Source: Burkholderiales bacterium PBB2 | Lineage (GTDB): Bacteria; Pseudomonadota; Gammaproteobacteria; Burkholderiales; Burkholderiaceae_C | Assembly (NCBI GenBank): GCA_002255955.1 | Contig: NKIM01000013.1 | Location: 1,362 to 65,361 of the forward strand | Direction: 5' to 3' | DNA length: 64,000 nucleotides | Shown: piece after piece, positions 44,052 through 53,806 of the stretch | Layout: every line of letters begins with the position of its first letter | Numbering within the stretch: the stretch's first letter is position 1 | Program-made: the position numbers and the translations under genes | The notes under the pieces: model-generated | Databases searched by the model: none | What the model was told of the DNA's origin: nothing | The model's input: only the letters and a program-made list of their open reading frames with translations

Positions 44052-45926
44052 ATGGAAGAGTGGATCGGCGAACGTTGGCATCGTTTCATTACCGGAGCCG
44101 CCGAGCGCGGCCATGATGGGGCCGCCGTGGCGCTGCCCGATGTGCAGCAGGCCGCCGGCCTGCTCTACCGCGCCGCCGGCGGCAGCCACAGCCTGCGCAT
44201 CGTGCCCGCGGCCGATATGCGCATTGGCGGCCCGCGCCACTGGCTGCAGCGCCTGGCCGGCAGCGGCACGCGCGCCGCCCTGCCGCGCTTGGACAGCGAG
44301 ACCCTGGCCCTGCCGCCGCGCATCGCCCTGTTCGAGCAGGCGGAACTGAACCGCGACCTCTACCTCTGGCTGGCCGCCCTGGCCGCCTGCTTCGAACCCG
44401 GTGCCAGCGGCAGCTGGGCAGGCGACAACCTGGCCGCTTGCCAGCTGGCCCTGCAGCGCTGCCCGGGCCTGCGGCCGCGCTGGCTGCGCTTGCGCGAGGC
44501 CCATCTGGCCCAGCGCCGCACCGAGGCCGTGGCGCTGCGCACGCCCGAGGCGCGGGCGGCCGAAGCGCGCCTGCAAGCCCTGCTGCTGGCCGAACCCGGG
44601 CTGGCCAGCATCGATGGCAGCATCGATGGCAGCTTCGATGTTGAGGCCCCGCTGCTGGCCCCGGTCTGGCTGTGGCTTCAGGCCCTGCCTGCGGCCGCGG
44701 CGGGGGCGACGGGCCAGGCGCGCAGCGCGGCCGCGGGCGGTGGGTCACAAGCGCAACAAGAACAAGAGCAAGCGAAACGCCGCCGCGCCCGCCCGGCCAA
44801 GCCGGCCTCGCAGCGGGCGCCGCTGCTGCTGGCCTCCAAGGCCGAGTCCCTGCGCAGCTGGAGCGAGCATGTGCCCCTGGACCGTGCCAGCGAGGACGAG
44901 ACCGACGAGGACGAGGCACGCGCTGCGGCCGACGATATGGAGGAGCTGACGCTGGCGCGCGAGGGTTCGGCCAGCGCCGCCCGCATCAAGTTCGACCTCG
45001 ACCTGCCCAGCGCCAGCGCCGACGACCTGCCCCTGGGCGAGGGCGAGTCACTGCCCGAATGGGACTGGAAGCGGCAATGCCTGCTGCCCGAACATTGCCG
45101 GGTGCAGACCCTGGTGGCGCGACCGAGCGGCCCGGCGCTCTCGCCCCCAGCCGCCCTGCGCCAGACCGCACGCCGCCTGCGCCGCCGGCTCGAAACCCTG
45201 CGCAGCGCGCCGCAGTGGCAGCGCGGCTGCAACGAAGGTGAGGTGCTCGATCTCGATGCCTGGGTGCGGCATCTGGGCGGCCTGCACGCCAGCAGCAGCC
45301 CCGAGCCCCAAGTCTGGGCCCGGCGCCAGCGCAGCGAGCGCAGCCTGGCCACCTTGCTGCTGGCCGATCTGTCCCTGTCCACCGACGCCTATGCCAACAA
45401 CGAGCAGCGTGTGATCGATGTGATCCGCGATGCGCTCTATGTCTTCGGCGAGGCCTTGCATGGCTGCGGCGACCCCTTTGCCATGCTGGGCTTCAGCTCG
45501 GTGCGGCGCAGCCAGGTGCGCATCCATCAACTCAAGGGTTTCGAGGAAGCCTGGTCCGGCCCGGTGCAAAGCCGGGTCGGCGCGATCAAGCCCGGCTACT
45601 ACACCCGCATGGGCGCAGCGATTCGCCTGGCCACACGCCGGCTGCAAGAGCGCCCCGAGCGCCAGCGCCTGCTGCTGCTGCTGACCGACGGCAAGCCCAA
45701 TGACCTCGATGTCTACGAGGGCCGCTGGGGTATCGAGGACACGCGCGAAGCGGTGCGCGAGGCGCGCCGCGCCGGCCTGCAGCCCTTTTGCCTGAGCATC
45801 GACGAGCAGGCCCAGGACTATCTGCCCCATCTTTTCGGCCACCAGGGCTGGGCCCGCGTGGCCCGCCCGACCGAACTGCCGCTGCGCCTGGCCGGGGTCT
45901 ACAGCAGGTTGACACGCGGCGTCTGA
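44052..45926 (+). CDS. norD: NorD, von Willebrand A-domain NO reductase activation protein
   Basis: Protein of 624 residues. The C-terminal VWA domain (~430-624) carries the MIDAS pattern LLADLSLSTDAYANN, then YYTRMGAAIRLATRRL and LLLLTDGKPNDLDVYEGRWG. The N-terminal half is Ala/Leu-rich and helical, with a charged Glu/Arg linker near 230-310. A short imperfect repeat (SIDGSIDGSFD) is near residue 185. Partner of NorQ in NorB activation; last gene of the nor unit, about 100 bases before the first Crp/Fnr gene. Confidence 0.93.
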   Translation: MEEWIGERWHRFITGAAERGHDGAAVALPDVQQAAGLLYRAAGGSHSLRIVPAADMRIGGPRHWLQRLAGSGTRAALPRLDSETLALPPRIALFEQAELNRDLYLWLAALAACFEPGASGSWAGDNLAACQLALQRCPGLRPRWLRLREAHLAQRRTEAVALRTPEARAAEARLQALLLAEPGLASIDGSIDGSFDVEAPLLAPVWLWLQALPAAAAGATGQARSAAAGGGSQAQQEQEQAKRRRARPAKPASQRAPLLLASKAESLRSWSEHVPLDRASEDETDEDEARAAADDMEELTLAREGSASAARIKFDLDLPSASADDLPLGEGESLPEWDWKRQCLLPEHCRVQTLVARPSGPALSPPAALRQTARRLRRRLETLRSAPQWQRGCNEGEVLDLDAWVRHLGGLHASSSPEPQVWARRQRSERSLATLLLADLSLSTDAYANNEQRVIDVIRDALYVFGEALHGCGDPFAMLGFSSVRRSQVRIHQLKGFEEAWSGPVQSRVGAIKPGYYTRMGAAIRLATRRLQERPERQRLLLLLTDGKPNDLDVYEGRWGIEDTREAVREARRAGLQPFCLSIDEQAQDYLPHLFGHQGWARVARPTELPLRLAGVYSRLTRGV

Positions 45927-45948
45927 ACTGGGCAGCAGGGGCTGTGGG

Positions 45949-45964
45949 CTTGAGCGATGTCAAG
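45949..45964. promoter_or_regulatory. DNR/FNR-type box before the first Crp/Fnr gene
   Basis: CTTGAG-CGAT-GTCAAG has the TTGA-N6-TCAA form of an FNR/DNR site, 65 bases before the regulator start. It suggests self-control or control by the neighbouring paralog. Confidence 0.55.
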
Positions 45965-46029
45965 TGGCCGGGCGCGGGCCGTCTCGACAATCGAGCTCTC
46001 GACAAGAACCCCAAGAACGGAGCCAGGCC

Positions 46030-46740
46030 ATGGACATGCGCGCGTTTGATCTACCTCGTTACCTCTCTGTGCTGCCCTTGTTCACCGATCTCAGTGCTCC
46101 AGAGCTGGCACGGCTGGCGCAAGGCTGCAGCCTGCGTCGTCTGACGCGCGGCGATCCGGTGTTCCGCGTTGGCCAGCCCTGCGAAGAGTTCCACGTCACC
46201 GTCACCGGGCAGGTCAAGCTCTTCGCCATCTCGCCGGCGGGCCAGGAGAAGGTGATCGAGCTGGTGGGGCCGGGAAACAGCTTCGCCGAAGCCCTCATGT
46301 TTACCGGCAGGCCCTACATCATCAATGCCCAGGCCCTGACCGACACCTTGCTGCTCTCGGTATCCAAGCAGGCGGTGCTGACCGAGATCGAGCACGACAG
46401 CCGCTTCGCATTGCGCATGCTGGCGGGCATCTCACGCCGCCTGCACGGTCTGGTCCATGATGTCCAGGCCTATGCACTGCACAGCGGCGTGCAGCGCGTG
46501 ATCGGCTACCTGCTGCGCGACCAGCTGGCCGAGGACCGCGTCAGCGGCGAGATGGTCACGGTGTCCCTGCCCGTGAGCAAAGCCACCATCGCCTCGCGCC
46601 TGAGCCTGACGCCCGAGTACTTCTCGCGCGTGCTGCATGAGCTCGAAGCCGCGGGCTTGATCGAAGTGGACAAGCGCGACATCCGCATTCGTGATGTCGC
46701 CAACCTGGCGGCCTACACCGGCGGCCAGCAAGCGGGCTGA
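46030..46740 (+). CDS. Crp/Fnr-family regulator, DNR-like (copy 1)
   Basis: Protein of 236 residues from ATG 46030. A cNMP-binding-type beta-barrel (RGDPVFRVGQPCEEFHVTVTGQVKLF, about 33-60), long dimer helix, then a winged helix (LPVSKATIASRLSLTPEYFSRVLHELEAAGLIEV). The recognition helix has E-x-x-S-R, the residues that read TTGA half-sites in FNR and DNR. There is no N-terminal Cys cluster, so it is not an O2-sensing FNR; DNR-type NO sensing is more likely. Next to nor and ccm, with its own box upstream. Confidence 0.88.
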   Translation: MDMRAFDLPRYLSVLPLFTDLSAPELARLAQGCSLRRLTRGDPVFRVGQPCEEFHVTVTGQVKLFAISPAGQEKVIELVGPGNSFAEALMFTGRPYIINAQALTDTLLLSVSKQAVLTEIEHDSRFALRMLAGISRRLHGLVHDVQAYALHSGVQRVIGYLLRDQLAEDRVSGEMVTVSLPVSKATIASRLSLTPEYFSRVLHELEAAGLIEVDKRDIRIRDVANLAAYTGGQQAG

Positions 46741-46805
46741 TGCAAGCACCCATCGTTCGAAAGGAGTATTGACCATCGTTCCGTAGAACTACTGCGTCAG
46801 GCCGC

Positions 46806-46819
46806 TTGATACAGGTCAA
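46806..46819. promoter_or_regulatory. DNR/FNR-type box before the second Crp/Fnr gene
   Basis: TTGAT-ACAG-GTCAA matches the FNR/DNR consensus TTGAT-N4-ATCAA with one difference, 71 bases before the start of the second regulator. Confidence 0.6.
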
Positions 46820-46890
46820 ATGAGCACCGTCGGCGCTGAACAGAATGGCCCCCGCAAGCCCTTCTTTCCCAGCTCGACAAGGCTCAAGCC

Positions 46891-47601
46891 ATGCCCACTG
46901 CCCATCGTTCTACCGCCTCTGAGCTGCCGCGATACATGGCGGTTCATCCCATGTTCCAGGGCCTGAGTGAAGCGGATCTCGGCCTGATCGTGGACCAAGG
47001 CAGCAGCCTGATGCGCCTGCCTCGCGGCCAGGCCCTGTTCAGCAGCGGCGAGACCTGCGAGCACTTGATGATCATCATCACGGGGCAGGTCAAGGTGTTT
47101 GCCTTGGCCACCCATGGCGGGGAAAAGGTGCTGGAGCTGATCGGGCCCGGACAAACCATCGGCGAGTCGTCGATCTTCAACGACCAGCCCCAGGCATTCA
47201 ATGCGCAGACCCTGACGGAAACGCTGCTGCTGCGCATCCCCAAGCGCGCCATCACGGCCCAGATCAAGCGCGACCCCGGTTTTGCCCTGCGTTTGCTGGC
47301 CGACGCATCGCAACGCATCCGCGGCCTGCAGCACGATGTGGAGAGCTATTGCCTGCGCAGCGGGCTGCAGCGTGTCGTCGGCTTCCTGCTGGAAGACCAG
47401 CGGCACAGCCACGAACGGCGCGCGCCCCACACGGTGTCGCTGCCGGTCAGCAAGGCGACGATCGCCTCGCGCCTGAGCTTGACCCCCGAGTACTTCTCAC
47501 GGGTGCTGCGCGAGCTGGAGGACGAAGGCCTGATTCAGATTTCGCGGCGCGACATCCACATCCTGCAGCCCGAGGAATTGGCGAGTTACACCCTGCAATG
47601 A
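46891..47601 (+). CDS. Crp/Fnr-family regulator, DNR-like (copy 2)
   Basis: Protein of 236 residues, the same length as the gene before it and clearly a paralog (SRxDI near the end; LPVSKATIASRLSLTPEYFSRVL identical in both). The sensor domain has diverged (LFSSGETCEHLMIIITGQVKVFALATHGG). It keeps E-x-x-S-R in the recognition helix and lacks FNR cluster cysteines. The pair probably arose by tandem duplication and may respond to different signals while reading the same boxes. Its stop overlaps the next start (ATGA). Confidence 0.88.
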   Translation: MPTAHRSTASELPRYMAVHPMFQGLSEADLGLIVDQGSSLMRLPRGQALFSSGETCEHLMIIITGQVKVFALATHGGEKVLELIGPGQTIGESSIFNDQPQAFNAQTLTETLLLRIPKRAITAQIKRDPGFALRLLADASQRIRGLQHDVESYCLRSGLQRVVGFLLEDQRHSHERRAPHTVSLPVSKATIASRLSLTPEYFSRVLRELEDEGLIQISRRDIHILQPEELASYTLQ

Positions 47602-48659
47602 GCAGCTGCTGTTTCAGCACCGGTGCCGGTTTGTGGCTGCGCCATGGCCTGCTCGCTTGCCTGGGTCTTCTCGCCTTGTTGCCCAGTGCATCTGTGGCCG
47701 GCGAGGCCAGCCCAATCGCCGCAGCCGGATCCAAGGCCGAGGCACTGAACTGCGCCGACCTGCCGCCCCTGCTCAGCTACAAGGACCGCCAGCTGGTGCT
47801 GGCATCGCGAGACGGATGGGTGGCCGTGTTTGACATGAACCCAAGCAGCCTGCAGCAAGAGCGACGGGTCGCCTCCTCACTCGAAGCCTTGGCCCTGAGC
47901 AGCGATGGCCGCTGGCTGCTGGCAAGCACCGAGCAGGCCAGCACCTTGCAGCTCTTCGATGCACGGCTGCAGCCGGTCAAGACGATTGCCTTGCAAAGCC
48001 TGGACGGCCGGCAGCGCACACGCGTCGCGGCCATTCGCGACCTTCCGGAACGCCGCAGCTTTCTGGTCGCACTGCAGGACCTGGCTGAGGTCTGGGAGAT
48101 TTCATACAACCCGCTGGCAGAAGAAGTCCATGACGGTCTGGTCCATGACTACCGCATGGGCGAAGCCCTGGGCAAGCCGGGATTTCTGCATCCGCGACGC
48201 ACACCGCTGGAAGCGCCCGTGCTGGACTGGCTGATGGGCACAGCCGCCCCTCACATCTGGCTCACGCTGCAGCCCAGGGCGGGCGGCGGGCTGCAGCTGC
48301 AACTGCTCCACCTCGATGTTCGCCGTGCCATCGCCAGCATGCCGCTCAGCCGCGCCGTGAAGCTGAGCGCGGGCCTGCTCTTTGAACGACAAGGCCATCC
48401 CGTCCTGGCCGTTCCGGCGCAGGACCAGGGTCAGGACCGGTTGGAGTTCATCGACCTGCAGCGCCTTCACCCACCGCTTGGCCTGGACCTGCCCAAGATC
48501 GCAAACGCTATGGGCCAGGCCCAGAGCGCGTCGCTGACTGACGCACTGCGAAAGTTGCCGTGGAGCCAGCTGAAAGGGCACTACCCCAGGCCGCCCGTTG
48601 TGGCTGATGCGGTGGAACCGGCAGACGCCTGCGTCGGCGGCGATGGAGCGGAATCATGA
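47598..48659 (+). CDS. NirF-like cytochrome d1-type propeller protein
   Basis: Protein of 353 residues from ATG 47598 with a signal peptide (1-35, LLACLGLLALLPSASVAGE). It is a propeller resembling NirF and the d1 domain of NirS: RQLVLASRDGWVAVFDM, LEALALSSDGRWLLASTEQA, RRSFLVALQDLAEVWEISYN and DGLVHDYRMGEALGKPGFLHPRR. NirF takes part in d1-heme synthesis. This copy is separate from nirS at 62402 and is coupled to the regulator upstream and ccmA downstream, an unusual place. Which of NirF or a related propeller protein it is cannot be settled here. Confidence 0.68.
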   Translation: MSSCCFSTGAGLWLRHGLLACLGLLALLPSASVAGEASPIAAAGSKAEALNCADLPPLLSYKDRQLVLASRDGWVAVFDMNPSSLQQERRVASSLEALALSSDGRWLLASTEQASTLQLFDARLQPVKTIALQSLDGRQRTRVAAIRDLPERRSFLVALQDLAEVWEISYNPLAEEVHDGLVHDYRMGEALGKPGFLHPRRTPLEAPVLDWLMGTAAPHIWLTLQPRAGGGLQLQLLHLDVRRAIASMPLSRAVKLSAGLLFERQGHPVLAVPAQDQGQDRLEFIDLQRLHPPLGLDLPKIANAMGQAQSASLTDALRKLPWSQLKGHYPRPPVVADAVEPADACVGGDGAES

Positions 48660-49264
48660 GCATGGCCTCGCCCTGCTTGCTGAGCGCCAAGCAGCTGAGC
48701 TGCCAACGCGGAGGCCGCAGCCTGTTCGAGGAGTTCAGCTTGCAGCTGAACGCGGGCGACATCGTCTGGCTTCAGGGCAGCAATGGCAGCGGCAAGACCA
48801 CCTTGCTGCGCACGCTTGCGGGTCTGCGGCCGGCTGAGCGAGGAGGCGTCCAGCATGCGGCGGCCTTGCGATTTATCGGCCACAACAATGGCTTGAAGCC
48901 GGACCTGACCGTGCTGGAGGGCTTGCGCTTTCAGGCCCGCTGGCAAGGCCTGGCGGACGATGAGGCCAGCCTGCTGCAGGCGCTGAAGCACTTCGGGCTG
49001 GCGCCCATGCGCAGCCGCCGCAGCGCTCAGCTCAGTCAGGGCCAGCAACGCCGCGCCGCCTTGGCATCGCTGGCCCTGCCGCAGGCGGGTGCTTGCTGGC
49101 TGCTGGACGAGCCCTTCGATGCGCTGGACGACGACAGCGTGCAGCAGTTGTGCGCTCTGCTGAGCAGCCATGCGGCCGCAGGCGGTGCGGTGCTGTTCAC
49201 CAGCCACCAGCATTTGCCTGGGCTGGCCAGCCGCCAGCTGCCACTGAGCGGAGGCCGCCCATGA
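48656..49264 (+). CDS. ccmA: CcmA, heme exporter ATP-binding protein
   Basis: ATPase of 202 residues. Walker A LQGSNGSGKTTLLRTLAGL, a short signature LSQGQQRRAALASLAL and Walker B CWLLDEPFDALDDDS are intact; compact size is normal for CcmA. It overlaps the preceding stop by four bases and the ccmB start by ATGA. It powers release of heme from CcmC:CcmE in cytochrome c maturation system I. Confidence 0.93.
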   Translation: MSMASPCLLSAKQLSCQRGGRSLFEEFSLQLNAGDIVWLQGSNGSGKTTLLRTLAGLRPAERGGVQHAAALRFIGHNNGLKPDLTVLEGLRFQARWQGLADDEASLLQALKHFGLAPMRSRRSAQLSQGQQRRAALASLALPQAGACWLLDEPFDALDDDSVQQLCALLSSHAAAGGAVLFTSHQHLPGLASRQLPLSGGRP

Positions 49265-49920
49265 CCTGGCTGCTGTTGCAGCGCGAGCTGCGCCTGGCGA
49301 TGCGCCGGCCCGTCGACGCTGGCCTGCCGGTGGCCTTTTTGCTGCTGGCCGCCTGCCTGTTTCCGCTCGGCCTGGGGCCCGAACCCGAGCAGCTGCGGCG
49401 CATGGCGCCGGGCGTGCTGTGGGTGCTGGCCTTGCTGGCCAGTCTCTTGTCCCTGCACAGCCTGTATGCCGCCGATGCCCAGGACGGCAGCCTGGACCAG
49501 TTGCTGCTGCCGCCGCACTCGGCCTGGCGCCTGGCCGCCGTCAAGGCCCTGGCGCACTGGCTGAGCCATGGCCTTCCCCTGCTGCTGGCCACGCCGCTGC
49601 TGGGCCTGATGTACGGCATGCACAGCGACAGCCTCGGTCTCTTGATGCTGAGCCTGCTGCTGGGCACGCCGAGCTTGAGCCTGCTGGGCAATCTGGCCGC
49701 CGCCCTGACCCTGGGCCTGCGCAACGGCGCCTTGCTCAATCTGCTGATCGTGCTGCCGCTGGCGGTGCCTGTTCTGATCTTCGGCAGCGGCGCGGTCGGC
49801 GCGCTGGAGGCCGGCCTGCCTGTTGACGGCCATCTGTCCCTGCTGGCCGCCCTGCTGATCGGCGCCCTGCTGGCCCTGCCCGCAGCCACCGCCGCGGCCC
49901 TGCGCATCGCCCTGATCTGA
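49261..49920 (+). CDS. ccmB: CcmB, heme exporter membrane protein
   Basis: Protein of 219 residues with six hydrophobic segments; LQRELRLAMRRPVDAGLPVAFLLL at the start and SLYAADAQDGSLDQLLLPP are CcmB hallmarks. It forms the CcmAB part of the heme handling complex. It touches the ccmC start by one base. Confidence 0.93.
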   Translation: MTWLLLQRELRLAMRRPVDAGLPVAFLLLAACLFPLGLGPEPEQLRRMAPGVLWVLALLASLLSLHSLYAADAQDGSLDQLLLPPHSAWRLAAVKALAHWLSHGLPLLLATPLLGLMYGMHSDSLGLLMLSLLLGTPSLSLLGNLAAALTLGLRNGALLNLLIVLPLAVPVLIFGSGAVGALEAGLPVDGHLSLLAALLIGALLALPAATAAALRIALI

Positions 49921-50702
49921 TGGACATGCTGAGCTCGCCCCCACATCCCATGACACGCACGCACCGCTTCTACACCTATGCCGCACCTTCGCGTTTCTAC
50001 GCGCTGGCCGGCCGCCTGTTGCCGGGCCTGTGGCTGCTGGCCGCGGGGCTGGGGGCCCTGGGCCTGTACCTGGCCTTCTTCAAAGCGCCGACCGACGCCA
50101 CCCAGGGCCAGGCCTATCGCATCCTCTTCATCCATGTGCCGGCGGCCTGGCTGTCCATGCTGCTCTACCTGGCCCTGGCTTTCTGGGCCGCCATCGGCTG
50201 GGCCTTCAAGGCACGCATGGCCTCGCTGCTGGCGCGGGCGATCGCACCGACCGGCGCCGGCTTCACCGTGATTGCCCTGCTCAGCGGCGCGCTATGGGGC
50301 CAGCCGAGCTGGGGCAGCTGGTGGGTCTGGGACGCGCGCCTGACCTCGGAGCTGATCCTGCTGTTTCTCTACCTCGGCTATCTGGCCTTGGTGCACGCCA
50401 TCGAGGACCCGCAGCGGGCCGACCCGGCCGGCGCCCTGCTGGCCCTGGTCGGCGTGGTCAATGTGCCCATCATCTATTTCAGCGTGCGCTGGTGGAACAC
50501 CTTGCACCAGGGCGCCAGCATCAGCCTGACGGCCGCGCCGCGCATGGCCGAGACCATGTTGCAGGCCCTGGCCGTGATGAGCCTGGCCTGCTGGGCCTAT
50601 GCCTTCGCCGTCATCTTCACCCGCGCCCGCGGCCTGATCCTGGAGCGCGAACAAGGCAAGGCCTGGGTGCAGGCCCTGAGCAAGAAAGGACAAGCCGTAT
50701 GA
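49920..50702 (+). CDS. ccmC: CcmC, heme lyase subunit
   Basis: Protein of 260 residues with six membrane helices. The WWD heme-binding motif ([21 protein letters not shown]) and flanking His ([17 protein letters not shown]) are in place. It loads heme on CcmE. Overlaps ccmB and ccmD. Confidence 0.95.
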   Translation: MDMLSSPPHPMTRTHRFYTYAAPSRFYALAGRLLPGLWLLAAGLGALGLYLAFFKAPTDATQGQAYRILFIHVPAAWLSMLLYLALAFWAAIGWAFKARMASLLARAIAPTGAGFTVIALLSGALWGQPSWGSWWVWDARLTSELILLFLYLGYLALVHAIEDPQRADPAGALLALVGVVNVPIIYFSVRWWNTLHQGASISLTAAPRMAETMLQALAVMSLACWAYAFAVIFTRARGLILEREQGKAWVQALSKKGQAV

Positions 50703-50863
50703 ACTGGCACAGCGCCGCCGATTTCTTCCATATGGACGGCTACGGCTTTTTTGTCTGGGGCAGCTACGGCTCGGCCCTGCTCTGGATGCTGGTCGAAGTG
50801 GGCCTGGCCCGGCGCCGCCACAGCCAGGCCTTGCAGCAACTGTCCGAAGAGGACGGCGCATGA
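50699..50863 (+). CDS. ccmD: CcmD, small membrane protein
   Basis: Fifty-four residues: [26 protein letters not shown] then one membrane helix ([14 protein letters not shown]). The [12 protein letters not shown] motif is typical of CcmD. It overlaps ccmC and ccmE by four bases each. It supports holo-CcmE release. Confidence 0.92.
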   Translation: MNWHSAADFFHMDGYGFFVWGSYGSALLWMLVEVGLARRRHSQALQQLSEEDGA

Positions 50864-51327
50864 TGATCAAAAAAACCCGCCATCGCCGCCTGCTGCTGAT
50901 CGCTGCCGGCCTGCTGGCCCTGGGCGCTATCGCGGCCCTGGTGATGAATGCCTTCCGCAGCAATCTGGTCTTTTTCTACACGCCCAGCCAGGTGGCCGCG
51001 CAAGAGGCGCCGCAAGGCCGCAGCTTCCGCATCGGCGGCCTGGTGCAGCCGGGCAGCGTCCGGCGCGAAGGCGTGCGGGTGCAGTTCGTGATCAGCGACG
51101 GCAGCGAGCAGGTGCCCGTCAGCTTCCAGGGTGCCCTGCCCGACTTGTTCAAAGAGGGCAAAGGCGTGGTCGCACAAGGCCAGTTGCAGGGCCGGCAGTT
51201 CCTGGCCCGTGAGGTGCTGGCCAAGCATGACGAGAACTACATGCCGCCCGAGGCCGCCGACGCGCTGCAGCGCAGCCAGCAGGCCCGCGAGCGCGCCGCC
51301 CGGACCCTGAAAGGCAGCACGCCGTGA
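50860..51327 (+). CDS. ccmE: CcmE, periplasmic heme chaperone
   Basis: Protein of 155 residues. One N-terminal anchor (8-29), beta-barrel core ([38 protein letters not shown]), and the covalent heme-binding His in [12 protein letters not shown] (His with downstream Tyr). It carries heme from CcmC to CcmF. Confidence 0.95.
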   Translation: MMIKKTRHRRLLLIAAGLLALGAIAALVMNAFRSNLVFFYTPSQVAAQEAPQGRSFRIGGLVQPGSVRREGVRVQFVISDGSEQVPVSFQGALPDLFKEGKGVVAQGQLQGRQFLAREVLAKHDENYMPPEAADALQRSQQARERAARTLKGSTP

Positions 51328-53285
51328 TCCCCGAACTCGGACACCTCGCCCTCTGGCTGGCCCTGGGCGTGGCCCTGCTGCTGGCCGGCCTGCCGGTGCT
51401 GGGCGCACAGCGCCAACGCGCCGACTGGATGGCACTCGACCGACCCTTGACCCTGGCCTTGGCAGCCCTGGTGGCCCTGGGCTATCTGGCCTTGACCCAG
51501 GCTTTTGTGGCCAGCGACTTCTCGGTCGCCTATGTGGCCCAGCATTCCAACCGCGAGCTGCCCCTGGCCTACCGCATCGCCGCGGTCTGGGGCGGGCATG
51601 AGGGCTCGATGTTGCTGTGGGTGGCGCTGCTGGTGGCCTGGACCCTGGCCGTCGCGGCCGCTGGCCGGCAGCTGCCGACGCCGCTGCGCGCGCGGGTGCT
51701 GGGCGTGCTGGGCGCGCTGGCGGCCGGCTTCCTGGTCTTTCTGCTCGTCACCTCCAATCCCTTTGCCCGCCTGGTGCCCGGCCTGCCCGAGGGCCGCGAC
51801 CTCAACCCGCTGCTGCAGGACCCCGGCATGGTGCTGCACCCACCCATGCTGTATATGGGTTATGTCGGCTTCGCCGTGGCCTTCGCCTTCGCCATCGCGG
51901 CCTTGGCCGGCGGTGAACTCAACGCCGCCTGGGCGCGCTTCGCCCGGCCCTGGACCAGCGCCGCCTGGGCCTTTCTGACCCTGGGCATTGCCCTGGGCAG
52001 CTGGTGGGCCTACTACGAGCTCGGTTGGGGCGGCTGGTGGTTCTGGGACCCGGTCGAGAACGCCAGCTTCATGCCTTGGCTGGCCGGCACCGCCTTGCTG
52101 CACTCGCTGGCCGTCAGCGAAAAGCGCGGTGTCTTCAAGGCCTGGACGGTGCTGCTGGCCATCGTCACCTTCTCGCTGTCCCTGCTGGGCACCTTTCTGG
52201 TCCGCTCGGGCGTGCTCAGCTCGGTCCATGCCTTCGCCACCGACCCGCAGCGCGGCCTGGCCATCCTGGTCTTTCTGGTGCTGGTGGTGGGCGGCTCGCT
52301 GAGCTTGTATGCGGCGCGCGCCGGCGCGGGCGGCCTGGGGGCGCGCTTCCACTGGCGCAGCCGTGAAACCACGCTGCTGGCCAACAATGTGATGCTGCTG
52401 GCCGCCTGCGGCGCGGTGCTGCTGGGCACGCTTTACCCGATGGCGCTGGATGCCGTCAGCGGGCAGAAGATTTCGGTCGGCCCGCCCTATTTCGAGGCGG
52501 TGTTCGTGCCGCTGATGGCGCCGGTGATCCTGTTGATGGGCCTGGGCCCGCTGCTGCGCTGGAAGGGCATGGACAGCGCCGAGCTGCTGCGCCGCCTGCG
52601 TTGGCCGCTGATGCTGAGCCCGCTGGCCGCCGGCGCCCATGGCTGGGCCACGGCGCAGCTGAGCCTGGCCGCCTGGGGCGGCCTGCTGCTGGCCTGGTGG
52701 GTGCTGGTGTCGGTGGCGCTGGAGCTGGGTGAACGCCTGTGGCCAACGCCGGGCCAGGGCTGGTGGGCGCGCGCGCGCGCCTTGCCGCGCTCAGCGGCCG
52801 CCATGCTGCTGGCTCATGCCGGCGTCGGCGTCTTCATCATCGGCGTCACCCTGGTCGGCAGCCTGGCCCTGAGCCAGGACCTGCCGCTGCGGCGCGGAGA
52901 GAGCGCCCGCCTGGGCGAGCACAGCTTCCGCCTGAGTGAACTGCGCGCCGTGGACGGCCCCAACTACCGCGCCATGCGCGGCACGGTGGAGGTGACACGC
53001 GAAGGCCGGCCTGTGGCCACCCTGTACCCCGAGAAGCGGCTCTACCGCAGCCAGGAGATGCCCATGACCGAAGCCGGCATCGCCAGCGGCCTGCTGCGCG
53101 ACCTTTACGTCTCGCTGAGCGAGCCGATCAATGAGCAGGCCGATGCCTGGATCGTCCACATCACCATCAAGCCCTACGTCAACTGGATCTGGGGCGGCTG
53201 CCTGCTGATGGGCTTGGGCGGCCTGCTGGCCGCCAGCGACCGGCGCTACCGCAGCAACAGCCAACGAGCGAGCGCACGCCCATGA
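51324..53285 (+). CDS. ccmF: CcmF, cytochrome c heme lyase
   Basis: Protein of 653 residues with a GTG start at 51324 overlapping ccmE. About 14 membrane helices; the WWD motif [20 protein letters not shown] and conserved His regions ([22 protein letters not shown]) are clear, with a C-terminal periplasmic domain ([19 protein letters not shown]). It transfers heme from CcmE to apocytochromes held by CcmH. Confidence 0.96.
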   Translation: MIPELGHLALWLALGVALLLAGLPVLGAQRQRADWMALDRPLTLALAALVALGYLALTQAFVASDFSVAYVAQHSNRELPLAYRIAAVWGGHEGSMLLWVALLVAWTLAVAAAGRQLPTPLRARVLGVLGALAAGFLVFLLVTSNPFARLVPGLPEGRDLNPLLQDPGMVLHPPMLYMGYVGFAVAFAFAIAALAGGELNAAWARFARPWTSAAWAFLTLGIALGSWWAYYELGWGGWWFWDPVENASFMPWLAGTALLHSLAVSEKRGVFKAWTVLLAIVTFSLSLLGTFLVRSGVLSSVHAFATDPQRGLAILVFLVLVVGGSLSLYAARAGAGGLGARFHWRSRETTLLANNVMLLAACGAVLLGTLYPMALDAVSGQKISVGPPYFEAVFVPLMAPVILLMGLGPLLRWKGMDSAELLRRLRWPLMLSPLAAGAHGWATAQLSLAAWGGLLLAWWVLVSVALELGERLWPTPGQGWWARARALPRSAAAMLLAHAGVGVFIIGVTLVGSLALSQDLPLRRGESARLGEHSFRLSELRAVDGPNYRAMRGTVEVTREGRPVATLYPEKRLYRSQEMPMTEAGIASGLLRDLYVSLSEPINEQADAWIVHITIKPYVNWIWGGCLLMGLGGLLAASDRRYRSNSQRASARP

Positions 53286-53806
53286 AGCTCAAAGTGCTGA
53301 TCCCCTTGCTGGGCTTTGCCGTGCTGGCCCTGTTCCTGGCGCGCGGCCTGCAGCTGAAGCCGCGCGAGATCCCCTCGCCGCTGATCGGCAAGCCGGTGCC
53401 GTCCTTTGTGCTGCCACCCTTGCTGGAGGGCGGCGCGCCGCTGCGTCAGGCCGACATGACGGGCAAAATCAGCGTGCTCAATGTCTGGGCCTCCTGGTGC
53501 GGCCCCTGCCGCGAGGAACACCCGCTGCTGCTGGACCTGGCGCGGCGCCGGCCGGAGCTGCAGCTGCTGGGCCTGAACTACAAGGACGAGCCCGCCCAGG
53601 CCACGCGCTGGCTGAAAGAGCTGGGCAACCCCTACCGCGCCATCGGCTCGGACACGCGCGGCCACCTCGGCATCGACCTGGGCGTCTACGGCGTGCCCGA
53701 GACCTTTGTGATCGACCGCCAGGGCCTGATTCGCTACAAGCATGTCGGCCCGCTGACAGCCGAGCTGCTGCGCGACACCCTGGAACCCTTGCTGGACCGC
53801 CTATGA
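53282..53806 (+). CDS. ccmG: CcmG/DsbE, thiol:disulfide oxidoreductase
   Basis: Protein of 174 residues with an N-terminal anchor (4-22) and thioredoxin fold. Active site NVWASWCGPCREEHP; cis-Pro region YGVPETFVIDRQG. It reduces the CXXCH cysteines of apocytochromes or CcmH. Overlaps neighbours by four bases each. Confidence 0.95.
   Translation: MKLKVLIPLLGFAVLALFLARGLQLKPREIPSPLIGKPVPSFVLPPLLEGGAPLRQADMTGKISVLNVWASWCGPCREEHPLLLDLARRRPELQLLGLNYKDEPAQATRWLKELGNPYRAIGSDTRGHLGIDLGVYGVPETFVIDRQGLIRYKHVGPLTAELLRDTLEPLLDRL

Noticed and set aside
44605-44645. Short tandem repeat in norD as a mobile or phase-variable element
   Set aside because: Only about three imperfect units that keep the reading frame; ordinary slippage in a low-complexity linker.
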